Below are positions 43,237-51,846 of a stretch of DNA of 64,000 nucleotides, piece by piece. Made by a program: the position numbers and the translations under genes. The DNA comes from Fictibacillus terranigra (GTDB lineage: Bacteria; Bacillota; Bacilli; Bacillales; Fictibacillaceae): the NCBI RefSeq assembly GCF_030412265.1, contig NZ_JAUHLN010000004.1:124001-188000 (forward strand). Reading direction: 5' to 3'. Position 1 is the stretch's first letter; each line of letters begins with the position of its first letter. The notes below the pieces were generated by a model. It had not been told where the DNA came from and did not search any database. It was given only the letters and a program-made list of their open reading frames with translations.

Positions 43237-44703
43237 ATGCAAAAGACAGCAAAGAATTCACCAGCACGACCGCCGTCTCCAAACGCGGCGAATGAATTGA
43301 AGAGGGGATTGAAGTCCCGCCATTTAACGATGATCTCTCTTGGGGGAACCATCGGAACCGGATTATTTCTTGCTAGTGGAGGCTCGATTCATACCGCAGG
43401 CCCTGGAGGGGTACTGCTCTCATATGTAGCCATTGGCATCATGGTGTTCTTCTTAATGACAAGCCTTGCGGAAATGGCGTCATACATGCCGGTCGCTGGC
43501 TCATTCAGCACGTATGCTTCGAAATTCGTGGATCCTTCTCTTGGATTTGCGCTCGGCTGGAACTACTGGTACAACTGGGCCATCACGATTGCGGCAGAGC
43601 TTGCGGCTGTAACGTTAATCATGAAATTTTGGTTTCCTGATACACCTTCTTTTATATGGAGCGCCCTGTTTTTAGGCATTATGTTCTTATTGAATTATTT
43701 ATCCGTTAAAGGGTTTGGAGAAGCAGAGTATTGGTTCTCTTTAATAAAAGTAGTTGCTGTTATCATCTTCTTGATCTTGGGAACGCTGATGATCTTCGGC
43801 ATTATGGGCGGAGACACGATCGGGTTTAAAAACTTTACGCTCGGGGATGCACCGTTCCACGGCGGATTCTTTACGACGCTCGGCGTATTTATGGCTGCCG
43901 GATTCTCGTTCCAGGGAACGGAGCTGTTGGGGGTGGCAGCAGGAGAAACGGAAGATCCAAAAAAGAACATTCCAAAAGCGATCAAAAGCGTGTTCTGGCG
44001 CATCCTTATGTTCTATGTTCTGGCAATCCTGGTCATCTCCTTGATCATTCCTTATACAGACAGCCGATTGGCAAGCAGTGATATAACTGTAAGTCCATTC
44101 ACACTTGTATTTGATAAAGCAGGAATTGCATTTGCGGCTTCTGTTATGAACGCGATTATTTTAACAGCAGTACTATCAGCCGGCAACTCCGGAATGTATG
44201 CATCCACCCGTATGCTTTGGGATATGGCACGAAAAGGAATGGCACCTAAATTTCTTGCGAAGCTTGATTCCCGCGGTGTGCCGGTTCCAGCCTTGATCGT
44301 GACAGCGGCAGTCGGCGCGGTAGCCTTTCTGGCTTCATTGTTCGGTGACGGTGTCGTCTACACTTGGCTGTTGAATGCTTCCGGTATGTCAGGGTTTATC
44401 GCCTGGCTTGGAATCGCGATCAGCCATTACCGGTTCAGAAGAGCCTATGTGGCCCAAGGAAGGGACTTAAAAGAACTGCCTTATCTGGCAAAATGGTTCC
44501 CGATTGGTCCGCTCTTCGCTTTCGCTCTCTGTATTGTCGTTATTCTCGGACAGAACTATTCCGCATTTACAGGCGGAAGCATCGACTGGCAAGGAGTTCT
44601 CGTTTCCTACATTGGCATTCCGATCTTCCTGGCCGTTTGGTTAGGCTACAAATTCAAACACAAAACGAAAGTCGTTCCGCTCAAGGAATGCGATTTTGAA
44701 TAA
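43237..44703 (+). CDS. lysP: lysine-specific permease
   Basis: Protein of 488 residues of the amino-acid permease (APC) family with 12 membrane helices. It has KRGLKSRHLTMISLGGTIGTGLF at the N terminus and [19 protein letters not shown] in helix 6. The upstream lysine riboswitch identifies the substrate. ATG 43237 follows AAAGGAG; the frame continues upstream into the riboswitch without a ribosome site. Confidence 0.93.
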   Translation: MQKTAKNSPARPPSPNAANELKRGLKSRHLTMISLGGTIGTGLFLASGGSIHTAGPGGVLLSYVAIGIMVFFLMTSLAEMASYMPVAGSFSTYASKFVDPSLGFALGWNYWYNWAITIAAELAAVTLIMKFWFPDTPSFIWSALFLGIMFLLNYLSVKGFGEAEYWFSLIKVVAVIIFLILGTLMIFGIMGGDTIGFKNFTLGDAPFHGGFFTTLGVFMAAGFSFQGTELLGVAAGETEDPKKNIPKAIKSVFWRILMFYVLAILVISLIIPYTDSRLASSDITVSPFTLVFDKAGIAFAASVMNAIILTAVLSAGNSGMYASTRMLWDMARKGMAPKFLAKLDSRGVPVPALIVTAAVGAVAFLASLFGDGVVYTWLLNASGMSGFIAWLGIAISHYRFRRAYVAQGRDLKELPYLAKWFPIGPLFAFALCIVVILGQNYSAFTGGSIDWQGVLVSYIGIPIFLAVWLGYKFKHKTKVVPLKECDFE

Positions 44704-44713
44704 GAAGCAAGTG

Positions 44714-44746
44714 AAGCAGGAGCCCCTCGGGTTCCTGCTTTTTTAT
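44714..44746 (+). terminator. terminator of lysP
   Basis: AAGCAGGAGCCC/GGGTTCCTGCTT stem (one wobble), six T, 11 bp after the stop. Confidence 0.92.
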
Positions 44747-44816
44747 GGATTGATGTTGCCTGAATAATGGAAGGCGGTATGATAGAAGCAGATAGATGAT
44801 AAAGCAGGGGGAGCCC

Positions 44817-45635
44817 ATGAGAAAAAATGAAAAGGAATTGATGATGATGAAAATAGATCTGCAAGATCTATTCACTCTTGATTTTGCCTATCTTGAAACC
44901 TTTACGAAGCGCACAGAAACAGCCTGGGGCTCCATATTTTGCAATGAGAACCAGCCTGACTATTATGATGCAAATCACATACATATCAGTAAAAATACTG
45001 AAGATCCAGGTTTAGTGATAGAGGAAGCGATCACTTTTTTTGAATCAAGAAACATCATACCGCGATTCTATATTTATCAATTAGAAGCACAGGGAAATTT
45101 GCTGGCTGAATTAAAAAGGCGAAAGTTCCTTTATGAAGAAGTGAGTATTCCAGTTCAATTCTGGAATTATCAAATCACGGATCTCATCAACGACCCGAAG
45201 GTGACCATTGAAAAAGTAACGGAAGAAAATTATGAAGAAGCGTTGTATATCGAAGGAAGCATTAAAGAATTTGGCGGAATAGAAACCATTGAAAAAGTCT
45301 TTCGAGAGCAATTCAATCATCCGGCATTCATTCATTATCTCCTTCGGTACGGAGGAACAGCCTGTTCCACAGCCTGTATGTTTACAGAGGGCGATCAAGC
45401 TCGGATTGAGAGTGCAGCTACGGTTGAAGGGTATCGTGGAAAGGGGCTAATAGGACAACTAATTCAGTTTATCCAAAAAGAAGCCAAAACAAGAGAGATC
45501 AAAAAGCTTTGGATTTTTCCGATTAATGAGTCAGTTGAAAAAGTTTATGAAAAGTATGGTTTTCGGACCGTTCAAAGCATAACAATGGGACACGCGTTTT
45601 TACGTGGAAAAAGCATAAAAGAGATTCAGGGATAG
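44817..45635 (+). CDS. GNAT family N-acetyltransferase (two-module)
   Basis: Protein of 272 residues. An N-terminal GNAT-like half without motif A precedes a C-terminal GNAT domain with IESAATVEGYRGKGLIGQLI, where the acetyl-CoA loop reads YRGKGL. The substrate is unknown. GGGGGAG precedes ATG 44817. A second possible start is the ATG cluster at 44841. The small membrane protein gene follows after 27 bp. Confidence 0.8.
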   Translation: MRKNEKELMMMKIDLQDLFTLDFAYLETFTKRTETAWGSIFCNENQPDYYDANHIHISKNTEDPGLVIEEAITFFESRNIIPRFYIYQLEAQGNLLAELKRRKFLYEEVSIPVQFWNYQITDLINDPKVTIEKVTEENYEEALYIEGSIKEFGGIETIEKVFREQFNHPAFIHYLLRYGGTACSTACMFTEGDQARIESAATVEGYRGKGLIGQLIQFIQKEAKTREIKKLWIFPINESVEKVYEKYGFRTVQSITMGHAFLRGKSIKEIQG

Positions 45636-45662
45636 GCAAAAAAGCACAACAGGAGGAATTCC

Positions 45663-45860
45663 ATGGCAAGGAAGCTGGTTTATTTTGGTGTTTTTTCTTT
45701 CATCTTGTTCATCGTTCTGTTCAAAATATTATTAAGGGGCAAGCCGGCGGAGGAGAATTGGCTGGTCTATCTAACGCCAATGGGGCTCATTCTATTAGCG
45801 TTATTTCTAATGATCTGTGTCATTTTAGGCTTCATATTGTGGAAAAAAAGCAAAGATTAG
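45663..45860 (+). CDS. small two-helix membrane protein
   Basis: Protein of 65 residues: two hydrophobic helices (YFGVFSFILFIVLFKILL and LTPMGLILLALFLMICVILGF) separated by a charged loop, ending KKSKD. AGGAGGAA lies just before ATG 45663. No family is recognised. It is probably co-transcribed with the acetyltransferase. Confidence 0.7.
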   Translation: MARKLVYFGVFSFILFIVLFKILLRGKPAEENWLVYLTPMGLILLALFLMICVILGFILWKKSKD

Positions 45861-45881
45861 GAGTGGATTAAGGGATAATAG

Positions 45882-45922
45882 AAAGAGACCAAGCTTAATA
45901 AAGTTTAAGCAGGGTCTCTTTT
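45882..45922. terminator. bidirectional terminator with cruciform potential
   Basis: Outer AAAGAGACC/GGTCTCTTT stem and inner GCTTAA/TTAAGC stem, between convergent genes. Confidence 0.85.
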
Positions 45923-45937
45923 AAGGAGGCTGTTTTA

Positions 45938-46468
45938 CTATAAGTAAAACAACTTACGAAGCACATTTGGAAAATGGTAAACAGGGTTATGCATGTACTC
46001 TCGTGTTTTTAGAGGTCTTTTGCGTCCCGATTTAAATAGATTCTTGCTGCCGGCATAAAGAGAAATGTACCAGATCTTTACCATTTCATAGAACTCACGG
46101 TATTCACGGTTGGACAGTGAGAGGTCTTTCGGAAACCCAATGGAATAAAGCTGATCCATAAAGAGGGTTTCCGCAATTTTATCGGTTTGCTCGGACACCT
46201 TGCCGCGCTTTACCTCAAACCCTTTTTGCTGCAGCTGATTCTCAAATCCATTCAGCGTATTTCCCCTGCAGAGCAGCACGGTTTCGTTCTTTGGAACATT
46301 TAATTGGGTTAGAAGAGACATAATATAGTCTTCTTTCGGTATTTTTACTGATGTTTCGGAGGGAAGCGGGACATAGACGGCCGCGTGATCCCCGGTTTCC
46401 ATTCTTCTCGCTGCAAACACTTCTCCTAATATAGGGCATCCATTTCCTGCGTCATCTATCTCAATCAT
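45938..46468 (-). CDS. conserved-looking protein of unknown function
   Basis: Protein of 176 residues starting MIEIDDAGNGCPILGEVFAA. The first 100 residues look like an alternating beta/alpha domain with an initial acidic strand (IEIDDAG) reminiscent of RNase-H-like folds. The C terminus is basic (KNLFKSGRKRPLKTREY). I do not recognise the family, and RNase-H similarity is only an impression. ATG 46468 follows AGGGGAG. The frame stays open upstream to 46537, but that part overlaps a promoter and has no ribosome site. Confidence 0.6.
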   Translation of the reverse strand: MIEIDDAGNGCPILGEVFAARRMETGDHAAVYVPLPSETSVKIPKEDYIMSLLTQLNVPKNETVLLCRGNTLNGFENQLQQKGFEVKRGKVSEQTDKIAETLFMDQLYSIGFPKDLSLSNREYREFYEMVKIWYISLYAGSKNLFKSGRKRPLKTREYMHNPVYHFPNVLRKLFYL

Positions 46469-46528
46469 GTAAAAGGCTCCCCTGCTGTAATTTACAATGG
46501 CCAGTAACCAATGTTCGTGGTGACCTCT

Positions 46529-46558
46529 ATTATACAATAACCATTTATTGGGTTGAAA
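46529..46558 (-). promoter_or_regulatory. possible promoter of the gene at 45938-46468
   Basis: On the minus strand TTTCAA (46558-46553), an 18-bp spacer and TATAAT (46534-46529). The -35 overlaps the end of the isochorismatase gene. Confidence 0.5.
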
Positions 46559-47126
46559 GCATTATACTTTGATTGTTTATTTTATCAATAAGCTGGCCGG
46601 AAGTGAATATTGCAGCGAATTCATCGTGCAGGGTGGCTAATGAAACTTGATGGACGGTTTCCGGATCATAAGAAATACCCATATGATCCTTCAGTTCAAA
46701 AGCGGCCGTAGCGTCAGAAATAAGGATGGTCTGAAACCCCAGGTTGCTGCTCATCCGGGTAGTAGTTGATATACAATGGGGTGTTGTCAACCCGGTAATC
46801 ACAACTGAAGTAATTTCTTTTGATCTAAGATAATCTTCCAGATCAGTCCCTATAAATGCACTATTCATCTTTTTAGTGATGACAGGATCGTTATCAACAG
46901 GCTGTACAATCTCTTTTATTGCGAAACCTGCATTCTTTGGATGGAAAACGGAAGAAGGATGATCAGACATATGCTGGATATGTATGACTGGCCATGACTT
47001 GTTTCTCCACAGATTCAGGATTTTTCTAATGTTCTCTTCTGCCTCCAAGTTATTTCGTTTTCCCCATTTTGGATGTTCAAAAGCTTTTTGTACATCCACT
47101 ATAACTAAGGCATGATGTTTATTCAT
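46545..47126 (-). CDS. isochorismatase family hydrolase
   Basis: Protein of 193 residues of the cysteine-hydrolase family. The catalytic triad is visible as D11 (VIVDVQKAF), K86 (TKKMNSAF) and C118 (TTPHCIST). Members hydrolyse nicotinamide, amides or isochorismate; the natural substrate here is unknown. ATG 47126 lies inside the end of the DUF1272 gene, indicating translational coupling. An Lrp regulator is divergent. Confidence 0.88.
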   Translation of the reverse strand: MNKHHALVIVDVQKAFEHPKWGKRNNLEAEENIRKILNLWRNKSWPVIHIQHMSDHPSSVFHPKNAGFAIKEIVQPVDNDPVITKKMNSAFIGTDLEDYLRSKEITSVVITGLTTPHCISTTTRMSSNLGFQTILISDATAAFELKDHMGISYDPETVHQVSLATLHDEFAAIFTSGQLIDKINNQSIMLSTQ

Positions 47127-47334
47127 TGGATTTCACCCCGGTTAACGCACAGCTTTTTCTGATGCTCTTCTTAGGTCTTCTCACTAATTCACCCTTGCAA
47201 TTTTGACAGATCATATCCATTTCTTCTGAACAGGCTTCGCAAAACGTACATTCATGCGTACAAATGTAAGCTGTTGAATACCCATTAAGCGCTTTAGAGC
47301 ATTTCTCGCATTCATTCTTCATTTCTAATGCCAT
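47119..47334 (-). CDS. DUF1272 cysteine-rich protein
   Basis: Protein of 71 residues with six or more cysteines in CxxC pairs (NECEKC, CTHECTFCEAC, ICQNCKGELVRRP), the DUF1272 zinc-ribbon-like pattern. The function is unknown. ATG 47334 follows GGGGAGG. It overlaps the isochorismatase start by 8 bp and is the first gene of that pair. Confidence 0.88.
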   Translation of the reverse strand: MALEMKNECEKCSKALNGYSTAYICTHECTFCEACSEEMDMICQNCKGELVRRPKKSIRKSCALTGVKSNE

Positions 47335-47488
47335 ATTATGTTCCTCCCCTTTTTGCTTGGTTAAAGATAATTCATTATAAGAAATATGTTGAATTCTATA
47401 CATGGGTTTATTAAGCTTAAACGGGAGATTTTCTTTAAATATTATGAAATTTATAGATAATATCTTTCATTTTTAAGGAGGTTCAGCG

Positions 47489-47911
47489 ATGGATAAAATT
47501 GATGAGAAAATATTAGTCTGTCTTCAGGAGAACGGGCGAATATCCATTACAGAGTTAGGAAAAAAGGTAGGGCTCTCAAATCCGGCTGTAAATGAGCGAG
47601 TTAAAAAGTTAGAGGATAAAAATATCATTTTAGGCTATAGGGCGATTGTTAATCCAGAGGCTATCAATAAGGCTATAACTGCGTATATCCTCTATAACAC
47701 AACAAGGTGTAAACCCTTTGTGTCTTTTTGTAAAGATCATCCTGACGTCATTGAATGTAATCGGCTCGCAGGACAATATGATTATTTAATCAAGGTCGTA
47801 ACGGATTCAGTAAAAACATTGGAGGTCTTTATCGACCGCTCCATGGAATTTGGAAAACCATCTTCATTGATCAATCTTTCATCTCCTGTGATGAATAAAG
47901 CAATAAAGTAA
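47489..47911 (+). CDS. Lrp/AsnC family transcriptional regulator
   Basis: Protein of 140 residues. The N-terminal HTH is DEKILVCLQENGRISITELGKKVGLSNPAVNERVKKLE, and the C-terminal RAM ligand domain contains ECNRLAGQYDYLIKV. It is divergent from the DUF1272/isochorismatase pair, which it may control. ATG 47489 follows AAGGAGG. Confidence 0.92.
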   Translation: MDKIDEKILVCLQENGRISITELGKKVGLSNPAVNERVKKLEDKNIILGYRAIVNPEAINKAITAYILYNTTRCKPFVSFCKDHPDVIECNRLAGQYDYLIKVVTDSVKTLEVFIDRSMEFGKPSSLINLSSPVMNKAIK

Positions 47912-47912
47912 A

Positions 47913-47950
47913 AAAGAAAGACCCATCCACTTGGAGGAGTCTTTCTTTAA
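47913..47950. terminator. bidirectional terminator
   Basis: AAAGAAAGAC/GTCTTTCTTT stem with an inner CCA/TGG pairing, between convergent genes. Confidence 0.88.
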
Positions 47951-47967
47951 AAGGTGTGTTTAAACCT

Positions 47968-48264
47968 CTAGTACTCATTGATCTCTGCATTTGCACTCCG
48001 GTTAAATCCAAGATAGCGAGTCCCCTGAAAGCTGAGTTCACCTGTATCTCCTTCTGCGGGCATACCATATTCCTGGCCTTTTACTCTGAGCTCTATTCTT
48101 TCACCGTCCTCGAGCTGGAATACAGGTGAATTATTGTTATGATTCCATTGGGCAGCACCTTTCATAATGCCAATAACAATGGTTGAAATAACGTTGATAG
48201 CGATTATCCCAATGAGAATAGGAACAAACTGAAACATGAAATCACCTGTTGGATCGTCGAGCAT
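47968..48264 (-). CDS. DUF2500 family membrane protein
   Basis: Protein of 98 residues. A single membrane helix (FVPILIGIIAINVISTIVIGI) precedes a small beta domain ending in GDTGELSFQGTRYLGF, the DUF2500 signature (compare E. coli YhhM). The function is unknown. ATG 48264 follows GGGGGATGC. Confidence 0.82.
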   Translation of the reverse strand: MLDDPTGDFMFQFVPILIGIIAINVISTIVIGIMKGAAQWNHNNNSPVFQLEDGERIELRVKGQEYGMPAEGDTGELSFQGTRYLGFNRSANAEINEY

Positions 48265-48422
48265 CTTGCATCCCCCTGATTATCAATTTCCTAATTTTGT
48301 CATATTATTACGCCGTATGGGAAATGTCATTAAATTTTTGGTGTTATTTGAAACTTTTTGTTATCCTTTTCGTATATGTAAGAGTTGAGATTTAGACTAC
48401 CAAATGGAAGAAGGAATAGAGA

Positions 48423-48869
48423 ATGTTAAAGAAGATGATTGCGGCTACCTTGGTTATGACGTTTGTGCTGATGCCGGTAAAGGATATTGTATTCCATGAC
48501 CAGACACAAACTGTGAGCGCGAAAGGCTATCGTTCGGGGGTAAAATCATTTAACTCCGGTGGTAAAAGCGGAGGCTCCTCATTTTTCCAAAACAAGGGCC
48601 AGCAGCAAAACAAGCAAAAAAGTTTCTTCAGCAAAAATAACAGTTATTCTGCAAAAGCGAAAAAAGGCGGCTTCATGAAAGGCCTTATTTACGGGGGAAT
48701 CGCTGGTATGCTTTTCGGCGGACTATTAGGAAACATGGGAGCATTCGGTTCATTCCTTGGTCTGATGATTAACATCATCGCTGTTCTAGTGATCATTTCC
48801 CTCATTACAAGAATCTTTGCGAACTTAAGAAACAGCCGCAGGAGACAGGATGACCGATGGAACAAATAA
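48423..48869 (+). CDS. membrane protein with Gly/Ser-rich linker, Tim44-family-like N-terminal architecture
   Basis: Protein of 148 residues. It has a signal-anchor-like N terminus (MLKKMIAATLVMTFVLMPV), then a Ser/Gly/Gln/Lys-rich low-complexity segment (KSFNSGGKSGGSSFF). A glycine-zipper helix (GGIAGMLFGGLLGNMGAFG) and a second hydrophobic helix follow, with a basic tail. This layout is found ahead of Tim44-like domains in other bacteria, but the Tim44 part is absent. It overlaps yxcD by 13 bp. Confidence 0.65.
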   Translation: MLKKMIAATLVMTFVLMPVKDIVFHDQTQTVSAKGYRSGVKSFNSGGKSGGSSFFQNKGQQQNKQKSFFSKNNSYSAKAKKGGFMKGLIYGGIAGMLFGGLLGNMGAFGSFLGLMINIIAVLVIISLITRIFANLRNSRRRQDDRWNK

Positions 48870-49153
48870 AGCTTTACGAGCAAGACATCGTTAATGCGCT
48901 TTGCCTGTTCCATGCTCATAAAAAAGAAGTAGAGGCTGAAGATGTACAAGTTGAACTGCTGTATGATGATGACTATGGATTTTCCGCGGAAGTGCATGTT
49001 GGCGGAAGAAAACAAGTTTTAATTGAAGCGAACCTGATTGAAGCGATCCGCTTCTATTTGGATAACGAGATGAATATTAATTCTTTTTCAGCAGGCCTCG
49101 AATTGGCCCTTGATGAAGAGGAAGGCATTGTGGCTTACGTTAAAATTAGATAA
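48857..49153 (+). CDS. yxcD: DUF2653 family protein, YxcD-like
   Basis: Protein of 98 residues, acidic. LYEQDIVNALCLFHAHKKEV, VELLYDDDYGFSAEV and ELALDEEEGIVAYV match the DUF2653/YxcD pattern. The function is unknown. ATG 48857 lies within the end of the previous gene (overlap 13 bp), implying translational coupling. Confidence 0.82.
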   Translation: MEQIKLYEQDIVNALCLFHAHKKEVEAEDVQVELLYDDDYGFSAEVHVGGRKQVLIEANLIEAIRFYLDNEMNINSFSAGLELALDEEEGIVAYVKIR

Positions 49154-49161
49154 AACAAGGA

Positions 49162-49194
49162 AACACCAACCTTTTAGGGATTGGTGTTTTTTGC
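49162..49194. terminator. bidirectional terminator
   Basis: AAACACCAA/TTGGTGTTT stem with flanking A/T. It overlaps the 3' end of the convergent thioesterase gene. Confidence 0.85.
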
Positions 49195-49668
49195 GTTTTG
49201 CAGGAAAGAGTCCGGCATGACGACCGCTATGACTTCTCCTTTGACACAAAGGGTATCGCCTGCAAATACTTCCGTATGTACTTTCCACTTCTTCGGATGA
49301 ACCTCTTCCAACGTTCCGGAAGCTCTCAATACCTTGCCATGCGGGGTGGGCTTCATAAAGTCCACCTTCAGCGAGGCGGTCACAAATCTTGGAGGTTCTG
49401 CGCCGTCACCTGGTTCATGCCCGTTATTTCGATGCAAGGCAAGGGATGCAGATCCTGTGCCATGGCAATCCATAAGAGAGGCGATTACTCCGCCGTAAAC
49501 AAATCCTGGTACAGCCGTATGTTCAGGCTGAGGCATATAGACCGTTTCCGTTTGATCCCCATTCCATTTCGTCTTGAAATGGTGGCCATCCTTATTCAGC
49601 CTTCCACATCCATAACACCATGAATAATCGTCTGTATACACGTCCTGAACCGCTTTCTGCTGCTCCAT
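49174..49668 (-). CDS. PaaI-type hotdog thioesterase
   Basis: Protein of 164 residues with a hotdog fold. The YGCGRLNKDGHHF start with two cysteines, PGFVYGGVIASLMDCHGTGSA (hot-dog helix with catalytic Asp) and VTASLKVDFMKPTP are typical of acyl-CoA thioesterases with the CysGly N-terminal motif. ATG 49668 lies eight bases after GGAG; the longer frame has no site. Confidence 0.85.
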   Translation of the reverse strand: MEQQKAVQDVYTDDYSWCYGCGRLNKDGHHFKTKWNGDQTETVYMPQPEHTAVPGFVYGGVIASLMDCHGTGSASLALHRNNGHEPGDGAEPPRFVTASLKVDFMKPTPHGKVLRASGTLEEVHPKKWKVHTEVFAGDTLCVKGEVIAVVMPDSFLQNAKNTNP

Positions 49669-49751
49669 TCCACTCACTCCGTTTCTGTATATGTTCATCT
49701 ATACCTTTCAACAGGGGGGGGAATATTCCTTCGAACATCTAGTTGTATAAA

Positions 49752-50714
49752 TTAATCATAATCCACCATCTTAACTACAGCTTTAGCCATCACATACACC
49801 TTTTGCTTTAAGTTTTCTGGACGGATGACCCTGACCTGGTTGCTGAAACCCAGGATGAACTCTGCAGCTTCCTGTTCTGTATCAAAGCAGATAGTGGCAG
49901 GAACCCATCGATCATTTAAAGGTGCGTCCAATTTTATATTCTGCATAAAGCGTCCTGTGAATTTGATACGGGGAACAATGGACGGAGACAGCTCAACTTC
50001 TGTTTCGTAGGTAGGCAGAGCTTTCATAAAACTTTTTGTCGAGCTTTCCCAATACTGCGCCAAATTAAAATCCGCGGGTCGTGTAAAAGCATCCTCTGTT
50101 TTAACAGCTGATGTAATCCTCGATATTCTATAATTTCGAATGTCTTCATTCACAGAGGCGATTAAATACCATGTACTGCCTTTCGCTACTAACCCTAAAG
50201 GATTTACGACACGTTCTTTCGCTTCGCCGTCTGCCCGTTCATAGAGGATTTGCAATTTCCTCTCTTCCCAAATGGCTTCCTGCAATGTTCTGAAGGCGGT
50301 AGTTTTTTCAGGAGACTGCCTCCATGAGCTTGTGTCTACATGGATTCGATCCCACACATCGAGGGCCTCTTGATGAAAGGAGGCGGGGATGGAAGCCAGG
50401 AGCTTTTCGCGAGCATCGTTCCAGTCTTGAGTAATTCCCAAGTCAGAAAGCAGCTGGACGGAAGGGGAGATAAACAATGATTTCAGTTCATTGGCCTTCA
50501 AGCCGGTCAAATTGGTCTTGTATTTTTCAAGCAGCCGCCATCCGCCTGATTTTCCGCGGTCAGCCACTACGGGAATTCCCGAGGCGCTTAAGGATTCCAT
50601 ATCCCGATGAACGGTGCGCGGTGTAACTTCTAATTGCTCCGCCAATTCCTTGGTTGTCAGCTTTCCTTTGTTCTGCAATAACAAGAGGATGGCAATGAGC
50701 CGATCTGCGCGCAT
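49752..50714 (-). CDS. YafY-type transcriptional regulator (HTH_11 + WYL)
   Basis: Protein of 320 residues. The N-terminal DeoR-like HTH is KLTTKELAEQLEVTPRTVHRDMESL, followed by a WYL domain (VNPLGLVAKGSTWYLIASV) and a C-terminal WCX extension. ATG 50714 follows GGGAGG by six bases; the frame is open 33 bp further upstream. An inverted repeat in its promoter region suggests autoregulation. The divergent neighbour is an ArsR gene. Confidence 0.88.
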   Translation of the reverse strand: MRADRLIAILLLLQNKGKLTTKELAEQLEVTPRTVHRDMESLSASGIPVVADRGKSGGWRLLEKYKTNLTGLKANELKSLFISPSVQLLSDLGITQDWNDAREKLLASIPASFHQEALDVWDRIHVDTSSWRQSPEKTTAFRTLQEAIWEERKLQILYERADGEAKERVVNPLGLVAKGSTWYLIASVNEDIRNYRISRITSAVKTEDAFTRPADFNLAQYWESSTKSFMKALPTYETEVELSPSIVPRIKFTGRFMQNIKLDAPLNDRWVPATICFDTEQEAAEFILGFSNQVRVIRPENLKQKVYVMAKAVVKMVDYD

Positions 50715-50740
50715 AGAGAACCTCCCAGTACTCATAATAT

Positions 50741-50757
50741 ATGACAAAGAGTGTCAT
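50741..50757. promoter_or_regulatory. inverted repeat upstream of the WYL regulator
   Basis: ATGACA-AAGAG-TGTCAT, perfect 6-bp arms with a 5-bp gap, 27-43 bp before the start codon. It is a candidate operator for the WYL regulator. Confidence 0.55.
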
Positions 50758-50877
50758 TATTTAATAGTATACGCTAAATAGGAATCTATTCGAACGGTGA
50801 ACGGTATAATTTTTTTAATATTCATTGACAGGAATATTCGTTTCGAGGTATGTTTGAAATGAAAGGAGAAACGATCA

Positions 50878-51216
50878 ATGAGCGCGAACATCATTGCTAC
50901 ATTATCTGCACTTGCCGAGCCTAAGCGCTTACAGATTATTGAGCTTTTGCGTGAGGGCCCTCTCACTGTAGGGGAGGTAGCTGAACGGCTTGGTCTTCTC
51001 CAGCCACAAACCTCTAAACACCTCCGAGTTTTACATAAAGCTGGCCTTGTTGAGGTTCACGCAATGGCAAACCGCCGAATCTACAAGCTGTGTCAGCTGC
51101 CATTCAGAGAACTGGATGAATGGCTAGGTTCCTTCCAACAGGTTTGGGAGGAAAGGTTTGATCGTTTGGATGAGTTTTTGCTTGAAATGCAAGGAAAAGA
51201 CGGTTACCAAACTTAG
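50878..51216 (+). CDS. ArsR family transcriptional regulator
   Basis: Protein of 112 residues with the ArsR winged HTH (SALAEPKRLQIIELLREGPLTVGEVAERLGLLQPQTSKHLRVLHKAGLVEV). No metal-site CxC is present in the recognition helix, so it is of the non-metal SdpR-like class usually paired with an AHSA1 gene. ATG 50878 follows AAAGGAG. The next gene's ribosome site overlaps its stop codon. Confidence 0.93.
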   Translation: MSANIIATLSALAEPKRLQIIELLREGPLTVGEVAERLGLLQPQTSKHLRVLHKAGLVEVHAMANRRIYKLCQLPFRELDEWLGSFQQVWEERFDRLDEFLLEMQGKDGYQT

Positions 51217-51227
51217 GAGGAATGAAA

Positions 51228-51749
51228 ATGTCAGTAAACTACGGAACAAATTCGTTAAAAACAGCTGTCGAAGGTAAGGTTCTTGTGATTGAGAGAGTGT
51301 TTAACGCCCCGAGAGATCTTGTGTTCAAGGCTTTCTCTCAGCCGGAACACCTGTCAAAATGGTGGGGGCCAAAAGGCTGGGAAACGGAAATTCGCCAGTT
51401 TGACTTTCGGCCGAACGGCGTATGGCTATACTGCATGAAATGTATGGATAAGAACCAGGGTGATTTTTACGGCCAGGAATCTTGCGGGAAAGCGGTCTAC
51501 CAGGAGATTATCGAGCCTCAGAAGATCGTGTACAAAGATTACTTTGCCGATGCGGAAGGAAATGAGATGGAAGGCATGCCGGAAATGCTGATAACCATTG
51601 AATTTATGGAATATGAAGGTGCAACGAGAGTCATCAACCGTTCCGAATTTGCGACGGAGGAGGCTCTTCAGCAAGTCAAGGAAATGGGAGTCGTCGAAGG
51701 ATTCTCTTCTCAAATGGAACGTTTGGATCAGCTTTTGGAGAACCTATAA
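51228..51749 (+). CDS. SRPBCC/AHSA1 family protein
   Basis: Protein of 173 residues with the AHSA1 signatures VFNAPRDLVFKAFSQPEHLSKWWGPKGWE and PEMLITIEFMEYEGATRV. It forms a helix-grip fold that binds hydrophobic ligands and is commonly encoded with an ArsR regulator, as here. ATG 51228 is seven bases after GGAGG; ATG 51222 is too close. Confidence 0.9.
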   Translation: MSVNYGTNSLKTAVEGKVLVIERVFNAPRDLVFKAFSQPEHLSKWWGPKGWETEIRQFDFRPNGVWLYCMKCMDKNQGDFYGQESCGKAVYQEIIEPQKIVYKDYFADAEGNEMEGMPEMLITIEFMEYEGATRVINRSEFATEEALQQVKEMGVVEGFSSQMERLDQLLENL

Positions 51750-51846
51750 TCAGCCAGTGATAAAAATCAAGAAAGCATCTTTTGTTAGGTGCTTTCTTTT
51801 TTGTGTATTAAAATGAAAGGAAGATAAATAGACTGGAGCACTCTAA

